From assembly GCA_012729505.1 (NCBI GenBank), contig JAAYDA010000005.1:1-64000 (forward strand): a DNA stretch of 64,000 nt, in the 5' to 3' direction. How positions within the stretch are numbered: position 1 is the first letter of the stretch; each line of letters starts with the position of its first letter. This stretch comes from Syntrophomonadaceae bacterium. GTDB taxonomy: Bacteria; Bacillota; Syntrophomonadia; Syntrophomonadales; DTU052. A program made the position numbers and the translations under genes. This document shows positions 30,363-39,226 of the stretch, in pieces. The notes beneath the pieces are model-generated. The model did no database searches. It was not told where the DNA came from and was given only the letters and a program-made list of their open reading frames with translations.

Positions 30363-31007
30363 TTAACCTCCCTTCAATTTGTGCACGACCATAAGAACAG
30401 GCGGATTGTTAATCTGATTTACGAATTTCATCTCCACCACTTCAAATTCCTTCTGGTCAAGACTATTCATTACCCCAGCCACCTGACGCGCCTCCTCTGA
30501 CCCTCCGGGATGGCCCGGATAACAGACTGCCGTCAAGACTCCCCCAACCCTCAACAATGGCAAAACACTTTTGATAGCCAAGGAGGAATCTTCGGCTCGG
30601 GTGGCAGTTTCCAGTCCCGCTCCGGGTAAATAGCCCAAATTGAACATAACGGCCCCGGCAGGTTTCTTAATATATTCCGGTATCAGCTTGAAATTCTCTT
30701 GATATAGTGTCACCCGTTCGGAAAGAGAGTTTTCTTCCAACAACCGCGCCGTATTTTCAATGGCCCGGTCCGCAATATCAAAGGCCAGAATCTCTTCGAT
30801 GCCGTCTAATTGAGCCAGAAAAAGAGTATCATGTCCATTGCCACAGGTAGCATCAACAACTGTATCACCAGCTATGACTGCTCTTTTTACTGCCAGCTTA
30901 GCCAGATTTACAGCATTTCTGAAGGCAGAGTTTTCATGGCTGCCGGGGAAATTATCCTGCCCCAAAAGCTTCTTCACATGCGAACCTCGCTTATCCGGTA
31001 TCAGCAT
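30363..31007 (-). CDS. class I SAM-dependent methyltransferase (YtqB-like)
   Basis: VDATCGNGHDTLFLA, MFNLGYLPGA. Confidence 0.8.
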   Translation of the reverse strand: MLIPDKRGSHVKKLLGQDNFPGSHENSAFRNAVNLAKLAVKRAVIAGDTVVDATCGNGHDTLFLAQLDGIEEILAFDIADRAIENTARLLEENSLSERVTLYQENFKLIPEYIKKPAGAVMFNLGYLPGAGLETATRAEDSSLAIKSVLPLLRVGGVLTAVCYPGHPGGSEEARQVAGVMNSLDQKEFEVVEMKFVNQINNPPVLMVVHKLKGG

Positions 31008-31038
31008 CCGATCAGATGATTTGACTATTTACTCTAAT

Positions 31039-31857
31039 CTATCGCTTGGGCGGAGCTTCGGTCAAATACAGCTTTTTGTTCAAAACCTCAAAAATTGAAT
31101 GCTCCTTCAGCTTGATCAGATCGATTGAGTGAGGCGAACGCCTGATTTCCACCTGATCACCGGTAGACAACATAATTGTATCCTGTCCATCGGCGGTAAG
31201 TATTATCTGGTCAGAATCTGCAATTACCCGGACTGTTTTGCCGGCATCCAGTACTAAGGGTTTTAACGCCGGAGTATACGGACATACAGGAGTCAGAATC
31301 ATTGCCTGAGTATCAGCCATTACCACCGGGCCTCCTGCCGACAAGGAATAGGCCGTTGAGCCTGTAGGAGTTGAACAAATAAGGCCATCAGCTATATATT
31401 CAGCCAAAGACTCTGAATCCACCAGTACTTTGAGGCGAATCATCCGGCCAATTCCCTCCCGCATTATGCTGACTTCATTCAGGGCATCACTCCGGAACAG
31501 CCGTTCACCATTTCGGGTCACCATTATCTGCAGCATCATGCGCCTTTCCCGCCGATACTCTCCCTTGATCAATCTTTCTAAATATTCATCAAGCTCATTA
31601 ACCTCCAGCTCAGCCAGAAAACCAACCCGACCCAGATTGATGGTCAGCAAGGGAATGTTAAGATGTCCGCAACGGCGAGCCGTCCCCAAAATAGTGCCAT
31701 CACCGCCCAAAACCACTAATAGATCAGGCAGGCGATCTCCTTCTTTCCAGTCTTCTAATACTTCAAGTCCTTGGCTCCTTATAACACTGGCAATTTCTTT
31801 TGCAATAATACGGGTTTCTTCTCTCCGTGAATTGGACACCAGCCCTACAATCATCAT
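31039..31857 (-). CDS. nadK: NAD kinase
   Basis: VVLGGDGTILGTAR, CSTPTGSTAYSLSAGGP. Confidence 0.94.
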   Translation of the reverse strand: MMIVGLVSNSRREETRIIAKEIASVIRSQGLEVLEDWKEGDRLPDLLVVLGGDGTILGTARRCGHLNIPLLTINLGRVGFLAELEVNELDEYLERLIKGEYRRERRMMLQIMVTRNGERLFRSDALNEVSIMREGIGRMIRLKVLVDSESLAEYIADGLICSTPTGSTAYSLSAGGPVVMADTQAMILTPVCPYTPALKPLVLDAGKTVRVIADSDQIILTADGQDTIMLSTGDQVEIRRSPHSIDLIKLKEHSIFEVLNKKLYLTEAPPKR

Positions 31858-32089
31858 CTAAATCCTTACTTTCCGCCTAACAAGCGTTTTTTCGTCCGTA
31901 ATAATCAAAACCCGGAAAAGATTCTCTTGCCGGATAATATAGCATCTGCATATGACGATTCCAGGATCATTTTACGCTGATCCATGCTAATTTTATATGA
32001 TCTTTATGGTTATTCAGACACTGGTACTTTAAGATATTTTTCGGTTCCCATCTGCCTCTCGTCCCCCTGTTTCCCCCGTCCCCCCGCTT

Positions 32090-32166
32090 CACCTCTCTCC
32101 TAACTCCTCTCACCTTACACCTTACACCTCTCGCCTCACGCCTCACGCCTCTCGCCTCTCGCCTCA
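32090..32166. repeat. imperfect heptamer/CT-rich array (TCACGCC/TCTCGCC units)
   Basis: ctcgcctcacgcctcacgcctctcgcctctcgcctcacc, read directly. Confidence 0.85.
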
Positions 32167-32973
32167 CCTATCATACAATTCAGCATGGGCTTTTGATACA
32201 ATATCTGCTATATCCAGGGCAGATACCTCAGTCAAGGCTGATTTCGTAAGATGAAGAAAATATTCAATGTTCCCCTGCGGTCCCTTTATCGGCGAAAAGC
32301 ATATCGACAATGGAAAAAGGCCAAGTGATTCGGCCTGAACCGCTAACCGCTCCAATACTTCCCGGTGAATCTCAGCATTGCGAACTACTCCTCTTTTTCC
32401 AACCTGCTCCCTGCCCGCCTCAAATTGAGGCTTGACCAGAGCCACCACTTCCCCGCATTCATTCAACAGCTGAGAAATCACAGGCAGAACCAGCTTTAAT
32501 GAAATAAAGGCCACATCAATCAATACTAAATCCATTTTCTCGGGCAAATCTTCGGGATTCACATGACGGATATTAGTTCGTTCCAAAGTCGTTACCCGCT
32601 GATCCTGACGCAGCTTCCAATCCAACTGGCCATAGCCTACATCTACAGCATAAACCCGTTTAGCGCCTTGCTGCAATGCACAGTCAGTAAATCCGCCTGT
32701 AGATGCTCCAACATCAAGAACTACCTTATCATTAAAATCCACCTGGAAAGCCTCTATTGCCCCCATAAGCTTAATTCCCCCGCGACTGACAAAATGGGGG
32801 CCATCCTGTCCTTCCACATAAAGCTCCGCCGTATCCGGGATTTTCTGTCCGGGCTTCTCTATCCGCCGGCCATCGGCAAATACCTGTCCTGCCAGAATAA
32901 AGGCCCGCGCCTTTTCCCGGCTGGGTGCCAGACCCTTTTCATAAATCATAACATCAGCCCGGGTACCAGCCAT
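32164..32973 (-). CDS. tlyA: TlyA family rRNA methyltransferase/hemolysin
   Basis: S4 domain plus FtsJ-like domain (LDVGASTGGFTDCALQQGA). Confidence 0.92.
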   Translation of the reverse strand: MAGTRADVMIYEKGLAPSREKARAFILAGQVFADGRRIEKPGQKIPDTAELYVEGQDGPHFVSRGGIKLMGAIEAFQVDFNDKVVLDVGASTGGFTDCALQQGAKRVYAVDVGYGQLDWKLRQDQRVTTLERTNIRHVNPEDLPEKMDLVLIDVAFISLKLVLPVISQLLNECGEVVALVKPQFEAGREQVGKRGVVRNAEIHREVLERLAVQAESLGLFPLSICFSPIKGPQGNIEYFLHLTKSALTEVSALDIADIVSKAHAELYDR

Positions 32974-32974
32974 T

Positions 32975-34864
32975 CTATATCCTCCCGATCATCCGATTTT
33001 TCTTAAGCTCCGGCCATCTTTCTATAATTTGCCGGCGCACACCCCCGGGGGTAAGCTGCAAATCATGCCAAAGAATATCAAGATCACCGTGTTCAACAAA
33101 TTGATCCGGGATACCCATGTTCAGAACTTCGGGCTGATGACTTATATTGCTTAAACTCTCTAAAACAGCATCTCCAAAACCACCGATCAGGACATTATCC
33201 TCTAAAGATACCACTCTGCCGCAACGAATTGCCCAGGATGTAATAAGGTCTACATCCAGCGGCTTTACGAACCGGGCATTTATCACCGCAGCTCGAATCC
33301 CTGTTTCCTGCAGGCTAAGAGCCGTGTCTAATGCAGTCTTAACCATTCTGCCCACCGCCAGCAACAGCACTTGATCACCTTCTCGCAGCAGCACTGCCTG
33401 CCCGGGCGGGATAAAATCAGGTGTCTTCTTAACCTCTACCCCTTCCCCGCTTCCCCGCGGATAACGGACTGCAGTCGGTGCTTCATACTGAAGTGCCGAG
33501 TTCAGCATATCGTTTAATTCATCTTCGTTGGCCGGGGCCATTATGGTCATGTTGGGGATTTGGCGCAGATAGGACAGATCAAAAACTCCATGGTGGGTGG
33601 GACCGTCCTCGCCTACCAGACCGGCCCGATCTATAGCGAAAACCACCGGCAGATTCTGTAAGCAGACATCGTGGACGATCTGATCAAAAGCTCTTTGCAA
33701 AAAGGTGGAGTAGATGGCCACCACCGGCTTTAACCCTCCGGAAGCCATGGCTGCCGCCATAGTCACCGCATGCTGCTCACATATGCCCACATCAAAAAAT
33801 CTGGTTGGGTATTCATCGGCAAATTGATCAAGCCCAGTTCCACCGGTCATGGCCGCCGTAATCCCTACCAGGTCTTTCTCTTCTTCCGCCTTGCGGACCA
33901 TAAATTCTCCGAAAACTTGGGTATATGTTTTGGCGCCGGACTTGAAAGGTCTGCCTGTACTTATATCAAATGGGCCAATACCATGAAACTGGTCAGGATT
34001 ATTCACGGCCGGCAAATAACCTTTACCCTTTTCGGTCATCACATGAATCATAACCGGTCCTTTAATGAAACGAGCCTTCTGGAAAACCATCAGCAAGTCT
34101 TCCAGGTTATGTCCATCAATGGGTCCCAAATATGTAAAACCCAATTCTTCAAAGAGAATCCCGGGGACCACCAAATACTTTACTACGTCCTTTAATTTCC
34201 CCGCTACCCGGAGCAGATTCTGCCCTATGCCGGGAATGCGCAAGAAAGCCTGTTCAACTTCTTCCTTGTGCCTGAAATAAGCCGGGTCCATCCTCAGTCT
34301 GCTCAAATAGCCCGACATGGCACCTACATTAGGGGATATAGACATGGCATTATCGTTTAAGACCACCGTAACATCCAAAGCCAGGTGACCCGCATGATTA
34401 AGGGCTTCAAAGGCCATTCCGCCTGTTAGGGCCCCGTCACCTACGACAGCAATCACCGAATTCTTTTCACCCTTGGCATCACGGGCCAAAGCAAACCCTA
34501 CTGCAGCTGAAATCGATGTGCTGCTGTGGCCGGTGTTGAATGAGTCATAAACACTCTCTTCTGATTTAGGGAAGCCGCTTAAACCCTGATATTGTCTAAG
34601 GGTAGAGATTTGCTCCTGTCTGCCGGTAAGTATTTTATGGACATAGCTTTGATGGCCTACATCCCATATTATTTTATCCACAGGTAGCTGGAAGACATAG
34701 TGCAAGGCCAAAGTCAGTTCAACCACCCCTAAATTAGCCGCAAGATGGCCCCCGTTAGAGGCTACGGTATTAATAAGGATATCCCTGACCTCCCGGGCCA
34801 AGTCCTTTAAACGTGACGGCGGTATTCTTTTTAAGTCCGCCGGCGACTGAATTGTTTCTATCAC
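32975..34864 (-). CDS. dxs: 1-deoxy-D-xylulose-5-phosphate synthase
   Basis: VGDGALTGGMAFEALNHAGH, DRAGLVGEDGPTHHGVFD. Confidence 0.96.
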   Translation of the reverse strand: MIETIQSPADLKRIPPSRLKDLAREVRDILINTVASNGGHLAANLGVVELTLALHYVFQLPVDKIIWDVGHQSYVHKILTGRQEQISTLRQYQGLSGFPKSEESVYDSFNTGHSSTSISAAVGFALARDAKGEKNSVIAVVGDGALTGGMAFEALNHAGHLALDVTVVLNDNAMSISPNVGAMSGYLSRLRMDPAYFRHKEEVEQAFLRIPGIGQNLLRVAGKLKDVVKYLVVPGILFEELGFTYLGPIDGHNLEDLLMVFQKARFIKGPVMIHVMTEKGKGYLPAVNNPDQFHGIGPFDISTGRPFKSGAKTYTQVFGEFMVRKAEEEKDLVGITAAMTGGTGLDQFADEYPTRFFDVGICEQHAVTMAAAMASGGLKPVVAIYSTFLQRAFDQIVHDVCLQNLPVVFAIDRAGLVGEDGPTHHGVFDLSYLRQIPNMTIMAPANEDELNDMLNSALQYEAPTAVRYPRGSGEGVEVKKTPDFIPPGQAVLLREGDQVLLLAVGRMVKTALDTALSLQETGIRAAVINARFVKPLDVDLITSWAIRCGRVVSLEDNVLIGGFGDAVLESLSNISHQPEVLNMGIPDQFVEHGDLDILWHDLQLTPGGVRRQIIERWPELKKNRMIGRI

Positions 34865-34880
34865 CGGTTATCACCTTCTT

Positions 34881-35014
34881 ATAAAGTAAGACTTGATTCA
34901 GGTGGAGTTTTAACTCCATCTGAATCTTAGTCGCACGAATTCAGGGACTTAGCCGCCCTTGGGCACCCGCCTCCCATAGAGGCGGGGGTCTTAGGGCGGG
35001 TTAGTCATCGGATT
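34881..35014. repeat. 134-bp structured repeat, copy A
   Basis: two hairpins; near-identical to 36212-36345 and 48440-48573. Confidence 0.9.
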
Positions 35015-35039
35015 AAAATGCCTTCAGGCACAGGAATTA

Positions 35040-35603
35040 TCACTTCAGAATCCGGATCCCCGTATGGTCGTCCAGCCACCGTAAAAACCGGCCTAAGCGA
35101 AAAATAATTGAATTGGCATGATTTATGGCTATTCTTTTGCCAACCGTCTTGCCCCCAACTGTAATCGCCGCAATAATGCTGGTCATTGCCGCTCCAAGAA
35201 GAACAGTATCAGTTAAGGAAAACTGGGTTGCCAGGGTAAATACGATAGAGGCACCCATTGCTCCGCTCAAGGTGCCAGAAATATCTCCCACCACATCTGC
35301 TGTCAGATTAGCAACAAGGTCAGCATTGCGAGCTAAGTTCGCTGCCTCTATTGCCCCCGGAACCTTTTTGGCTGCCATAGCATTATAGGGAACTACATTT
35401 GCTGCCGCAGCCGCTGTTCCAATGGCATCAGCTGCTATCCCTAAAAATACAACCAGGATCAGGGCCAACAAAGATAACCATACACTTTGGATCACCTCAA
35501 TAAGGGACTCCATTCCCAGGCTGATAGTCAACCCGATTACAAAAGTGAACGAAGCAATCCATAAGGCGGGTTTTACTATATTATTGTCAGTAATTCTGGC
35601 CAA
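35040..35603 (-). CDS. oapA: OLE-associated membrane protein A-like (CorB/DUF21-like)
   Basis: 187-aa multi-TM protein, TTG start with GGGGTGA RBS; between the OLE candidate and dxs. Confidence 0.8.
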   Translation of the reverse strand: MARITDNNIVKPALWIASFTFVIGLTISLGMESLIEVIQSVWLSLLALILVVFLGIAADAIGTAAAAANVVPYNAMAAKKVPGAIEAANLARNADLVANLTADVVGDISGTLSGAMGASIVFTLATQFSLTDTVLLGAAMTSIIAAITVGGKTVGKRIAINHANSIIFRLGRFLRWLDDHTGIRILK

Positions 35604-35629
35604 AAATTCACCCCATGAAAGAATATAAT

Positions 35630-36186
35630 GGAGGTTGCCCTCTGAGTAAACCCTGTGACTTAGGTCCAGCAGGCTTTCCCAATAAACATCCTGTTTGTTG
35701 CCAAACAGGCGGTTTCCCTTTACGTTTAATCCACAACGTCACCGTATGTGGGGCTGAATTACCACTTAGTGCACACTTTAATCCCCAGAGGACCGTATCA
35801 AGACACGCAGTCTAGGAGTTTTCCTCGACAACCTACACCGACTTCTAGCCTCTTTTGCAGCATAGGTTTCAGAAAAGAAAGCGGTACCGTGGCCACCGGT
35901 TTCCACTTCTTCACCAATCATCCGCCTACACCACTCAAGGCAGGCTACACTGCACCCAGCTTCCTACCAGATACAGGTTTTCACGAAGGCCAAAGCCCCC
36001 GAGCCTCCACAGGTGGGGGGTCAGTACCCGCATGCCATTGCAGACCGCCCCGACACCCTTAACTTCCAGCACCAACCCCCAACTGGGCGTCGGAAGCTGA
36101 CACCAGAATCTTCATCGATGTGCCCGTGACGGATTTTTAGGCCCGCCTTCAAAGCCGGTGAGATTGACTAGAATACTGCAACCTCC
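35630..36186 (-). ncRNA. ole: OLE (Ornate Large Extremophilic) RNA candidate
   Basis: ~557-nt G/C-rich structured non-coding segment; ends pair (GGAGGTTGC / GCAACCTCC); located directly upstream of oapA-like gene and dxs as in known OLE loci. Confidence 0.82.
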
Positions 36187-36203
36187 TCTAATTCTAATTC
36201 ATA

Positions 36204-36212
36204 ATTATAGCA
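36204..36212 (-). promoter_or_regulatory. extended -10 (TGCTATAAT) upstream of the OLE RNA candidate
   Basis: minus strand TTTATGCTATAATTATGAATTAGAATTAGAGGAGGTTGC. Confidence 0.65.
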
Positions 36213-36345
36213 TAAAGTAAGACTTGATTCAGGTGGAGTTTTGACTCCATCTGAATCTTAGTCGCACGGATCCAGGGACTTAACTGCCCTTGGGCACCCG
36301 CCGCCTATAGAGGCGGGGGTCTAATGGCAGATTAGTCATCGGATA
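36212..36345. repeat. 134-bp structured repeat, copy B
   Basis: same two-hairpin element as copy A. Confidence 0.9.
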
Positions 36346-36455
36346 AATTATTAATGACCAACACGGAAAGTCATTGTACCCGCCCAGGGCCAAAAAGTCA
36401 ATGGGATTTTGGAAGTGATGTTACCTATTTCCTGACTGAACCCCGTTCTCCATAA

Positions 36456-36522
36456 GAAGTTCGACGCTCCACGTCGAACCAAGCGAGGAGCACAAATCTC
36501 TTAACAAGATTTGGCTTCCGCC
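36456..36522. repeat. 67-bp palindromic repeat, copy 1
   Basis: gaagttcgacgctccacgtcgaaccaagcgaggagcacaaatctcttaacaagatttggcttccgcc; two hairpins. Confidence 0.85.
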
Positions 36523-36662
36523 AGCCTCCCGCCTAACGTTCTTTATCTGCGTTAATCATATTAGATCTACGTCTTGCGCTCCCCTTTTCCCCTCTCGCCT
36601 CACCCCTCACCCCTCACGTTCTCCGTTCCCCCGTTCTCCCGTTTAGGGAATAAGGGATTAAG

Positions 36663-36729
36663 GAAGTTTGACGCTCCACGTCGAACCAAGCGAGGAGCAC
36701 AAATCTCTTAACAAGATTTGGCTCCCGCC
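36663..36729. repeat. 67-bp palindromic repeat, copy 2
   Basis: gaagtttgacgctccacgtcgaaccaagcgaggagcacaaatctcttaacaagatttggctcccgcc. Confidence 0.85.
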
Positions 36730-36801
36730 TGCCGTTCCCCATTCGCCTTTCGCTTTTCGCCTCACCCCTCACCCCTTTCTCCTTTCTAGTTTAAACCCCA
36801 T

Positions 36802-36829
36802 AAAAAAAGGGCTCTGGTGAGCCCTTTTT
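36802..36829. terminator. intrinsic terminator after the EF-G paralogue
   Basis: AAAAAAAGGGCTCTGGTGAGCCCTTTTT, functional in either direction. Confidence 0.85.
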
Positions 36830-36843
36830 GGTCTGTTTATTTC

Positions 36844-38856
36844 TTAATCCCTTTTTGCCTTGGCGATAACCTCTTCGGCCACCTTCGGGGGTGCTTCCTC
36901 ATAATGGTCGAATTCCAGCTTATATTTGCCTCTTCCCTGGGTAATGGCTTTTAAATCAATACTGTAACGGAGTACTTCCTTGTATGGCACCTGGGCTTTA
37001 ATTACCTGGTTTTTGCCTTTCGGCTCCATACCCAAAACCCGGCCCCGCTTACTGTTCAAATCACCGATTATGTCACCCATGAACTGTTCGGGGATTTCTA
37101 CTTCAATATTGCATATGGGTTCCAGTATAGCCGGATTAGCCTGTTCAACACCTTTTTTGAAGGCCAAAATTGCCGCCAGCTTAAAGGCCATTTCCGAAGA
37201 GTCAACAGAGTGATATGAGCCGTCATAGAGAGTTGCCTTCAGGTTGGTAACCGGATATCCTGCCAGGACACCTTCCGGCAATGCCTCACGAAGTCCTTTT
37301 TCAACGGCAGGAACATACTGTTTGGGAACCGAACCGCCAAATAGCGCCTCACCGAATACGAATTCCTCTTCAGAAGGCTCCAGCCTAAGCCATACATGCC
37401 CGTACTGCCCATGTCCGCCGGATTGCTTTTTATGCTTTCCTTCCACCTGGACCTGTCCGCGAATAGTTTCGCGGTAAGGAATCTTCAACTCTGCCGTTTT
37501 GACTTCAACCCCGAATTTGCGGTTCAGACGCTCAATTATAATGTCACTGTGGCTTTCACCCATAGTTGTCAAGATAGTCTGCTTGGTTTCCACATTCTTT
37601 TCCAGGCTGATGGTAGGATCCTCTTCCATCAGTTTCTGCAAAGCGCTGCCCAGTTTGTCCTCATCACCCTTGGCTTTGGGCTCTATAGCAGTTCCAAGAT
37701 TAGGTACAGGAAACTCAATTGGCTCAATTTCCTGTGGATTAGACTTAATGGTCAATATATCACCGGTAGTAGTGTCTGCCAGCTTGGCCACAGCCACAAT
37801 ATCTCCGGTATTAGCTTCCGGTACCGCCTGCTGCTCCTTACCCCTCATAACCAGAAGTCCATTAATTTTTTCTTCTTTTTCTTTAGTGGCATTATAGACA
37901 ACAGAATCAGCCTTAAGCTTGCTCTGCACCACTTTCAAGAAATTCAGGCGTCCAATATAAGGGTCGGCATTAGTTTTGAAAACCAGAGCCGCCAGCGGTT
38001 CCTTGTCCTTGCCCTCGGCGACCTGGTCCGGTGAAGCCATACAGTCCACAATGAAATCCATAACCGGCAATACGCCAATGTTACTGGTAGCCGAGCCACA
38101 GAAAACAAATACCACTGCCCCTTTAGAAGCAGCCTCAGCAATCCCGGCCTTGATTTCATCATCAGAGAGCTCTTCTCCCTCCAGGTATTTGGATAAAAGG
38201 TCATCATTGCCCTCAGCTGCCGCCTCAACCAACTGTTCTTTATATGTTTCAATATCCCCCATCATTTCTGCGGGGATCTCTTCTTCCCGATACTTGCCGT
38301 CCGATCCGAAAATTAATGCTTTCATTTTGAGCAGGTCAACTACCCCTTTGAAGTCAGCTTCTGCTCCAATTGGAATCTGAAGCGGCACAATCGTTCCAGA
38401 CAGCTTGTTGTGCATATCGTCCAAAGCTTTTTCAAAATTAGCATTCTCTCGGTCCATTCGGTTAATAAACGCAATCTTGGGGAGGTTTTGTGTTTCTTCC
38501 CAAAAAATTTCGGTCTGCACCTCTACCCCGGCCACGGCTGAAACAACCACCAAAGCATTCTCGGCCACTTTTACTGCGCCTCTAACTTCTCCCAGGAAAT
38601 CAGCAAAACCAGGAGTGTCCAGAATGTTGATCTTGGTATCCCGGTATTCGCAGGGAATCAGACTGGTGCTTATACTGATTTTCCTTTTGATTTCTTCGGG
38701 CAGAAAATCAGAAACGGTGTTGCCATCATCAACCCTGCCCAATCTGCCGGTGACTCCTGTGTTATAGAGCATAGCCTCCGCCAGTGAGGTCTTTCCGGCG
38801 CCTCCATGTGAAATAAATACTATGTTTCTAATTTGGGAAGTTGGGTATACCTTCAT
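36844..38856 (-). CDS. elongation factor G-like GTPase (EF-G paralogue)
   Basis: SHGGAGKTSLAEAMLYNTG, DTPGFADFLGEV, NRMDRENANF. Confidence 0.92.
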   Translation of the reverse strand: MKVYPTSQIRNIVFISHGGAGKTSLAEAMLYNTGVTGRLGRVDDGNTVSDFLPEEIKRKISISTSLIPCEYRDTKINILDTPGFADFLGEVRGAVKVAENALVVVSAVAGVEVQTEIFWEETQNLPKIAFINRMDRENANFEKALDDMHNKLSGTIVPLQIPIGAEADFKGVVDLLKMKALIFGSDGKYREEEIPAEMMGDIETYKEQLVEAAAEGNDDLLSKYLEGEELSDDEIKAGIAEAASKGAVVFVFCGSATSNIGVLPVMDFIVDCMASPDQVAEGKDKEPLAALVFKTNADPYIGRLNFLKVVQSKLKADSVVYNATKEKEEKINGLLVMRGKEQQAVPEANTGDIVAVAKLADTTTGDILTIKSNPQEIEPIEFPVPNLGTAIEPKAKGDEDKLGSALQKLMEEDPTISLEKNVETKQTILTTMGESHSDIIIERLNRKFGVEVKTAELKIPYRETIRGQVQVEGKHKKQSGGHGQYGHVWLRLEPSEEEFVFGEALFGGSVPKQYVPAVEKGLREALPEGVLAGYPVTNLKATLYDGSYHSVDSSEMAFKLAAILAFKKGVEQANPAILEPICNIEVEIPEQFMGDIIGDLNSKRGRVLGMEPKGKNQVIKAQVPYKEVLRYSIDLKAITQGRGKYKLEFDHYEEAPPKVAEEVIAKAKRD

Positions 38857-38934
38857 CAGAGTACCTCCTCATTAAAAATCAAACCTGCTCAAGTTGTAGA
38901 TTGCATTAGCAAATCTTCTTAATTATACATGATT

Positions 38935-39183
38935 TCACTTCTTCATAAAAACATAAAATAACCAGTAAATAAGAATAGCAATAATTATAAATAATACCAG
39001 CTGCCAGATAAACGCGATACGAAGACTGTCAGCCAAGGTCAATGCCATCCCCAGTACCAGCGGGGGCAGAAAAGAATAGCTGACAGGCTGTGCATCAGGT
39101 CGCTTACGATTGCTGAACCATTTGCCGACATTCAGGATGACAAAGAAAATTAAACTGTTCATTGCTAAGTTGATCAAGAACAT
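38935..39183 (-). CDS. small membrane protein, unknown
   Basis: 82 aa with predicted TM segments. Confidence 0.55.
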   Translation of the reverse strand: MFLINLAMNSLIFFVILNVGKWFSNRKRPDAQPVSYSFLPPLVLGMALTLADSLRIAFIWQLVLFIIIAILIYWLFYVFMKK

Positions 39184-39226
39184 TGTTGCCTGTAAGCTCC
39201 TTATTTTTCAGCACAAGACCCTTAGC

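Noticed and set aside
31967-32167. 66-aa ORF MRREARGVRREARGVRCKVRGVRR...
   Set aside because: Direct translation of the heptamer array; not a real protein.
35615-36100. Overlapping plus-strand ORFs (66, 104 and 81 aa) across 35.6-36.1 kb
   Set aside because: They cover the OLE RNA candidate on the opposite strand, are proline-rich with no recognisable domain, and overlap one another in different frames.
36590-36785. CT-rich repeats considered as a CRISPR array
   Set aside because: Units are only ~7 bp and imperfect, with no uniform spacers and no cas genes nearby.
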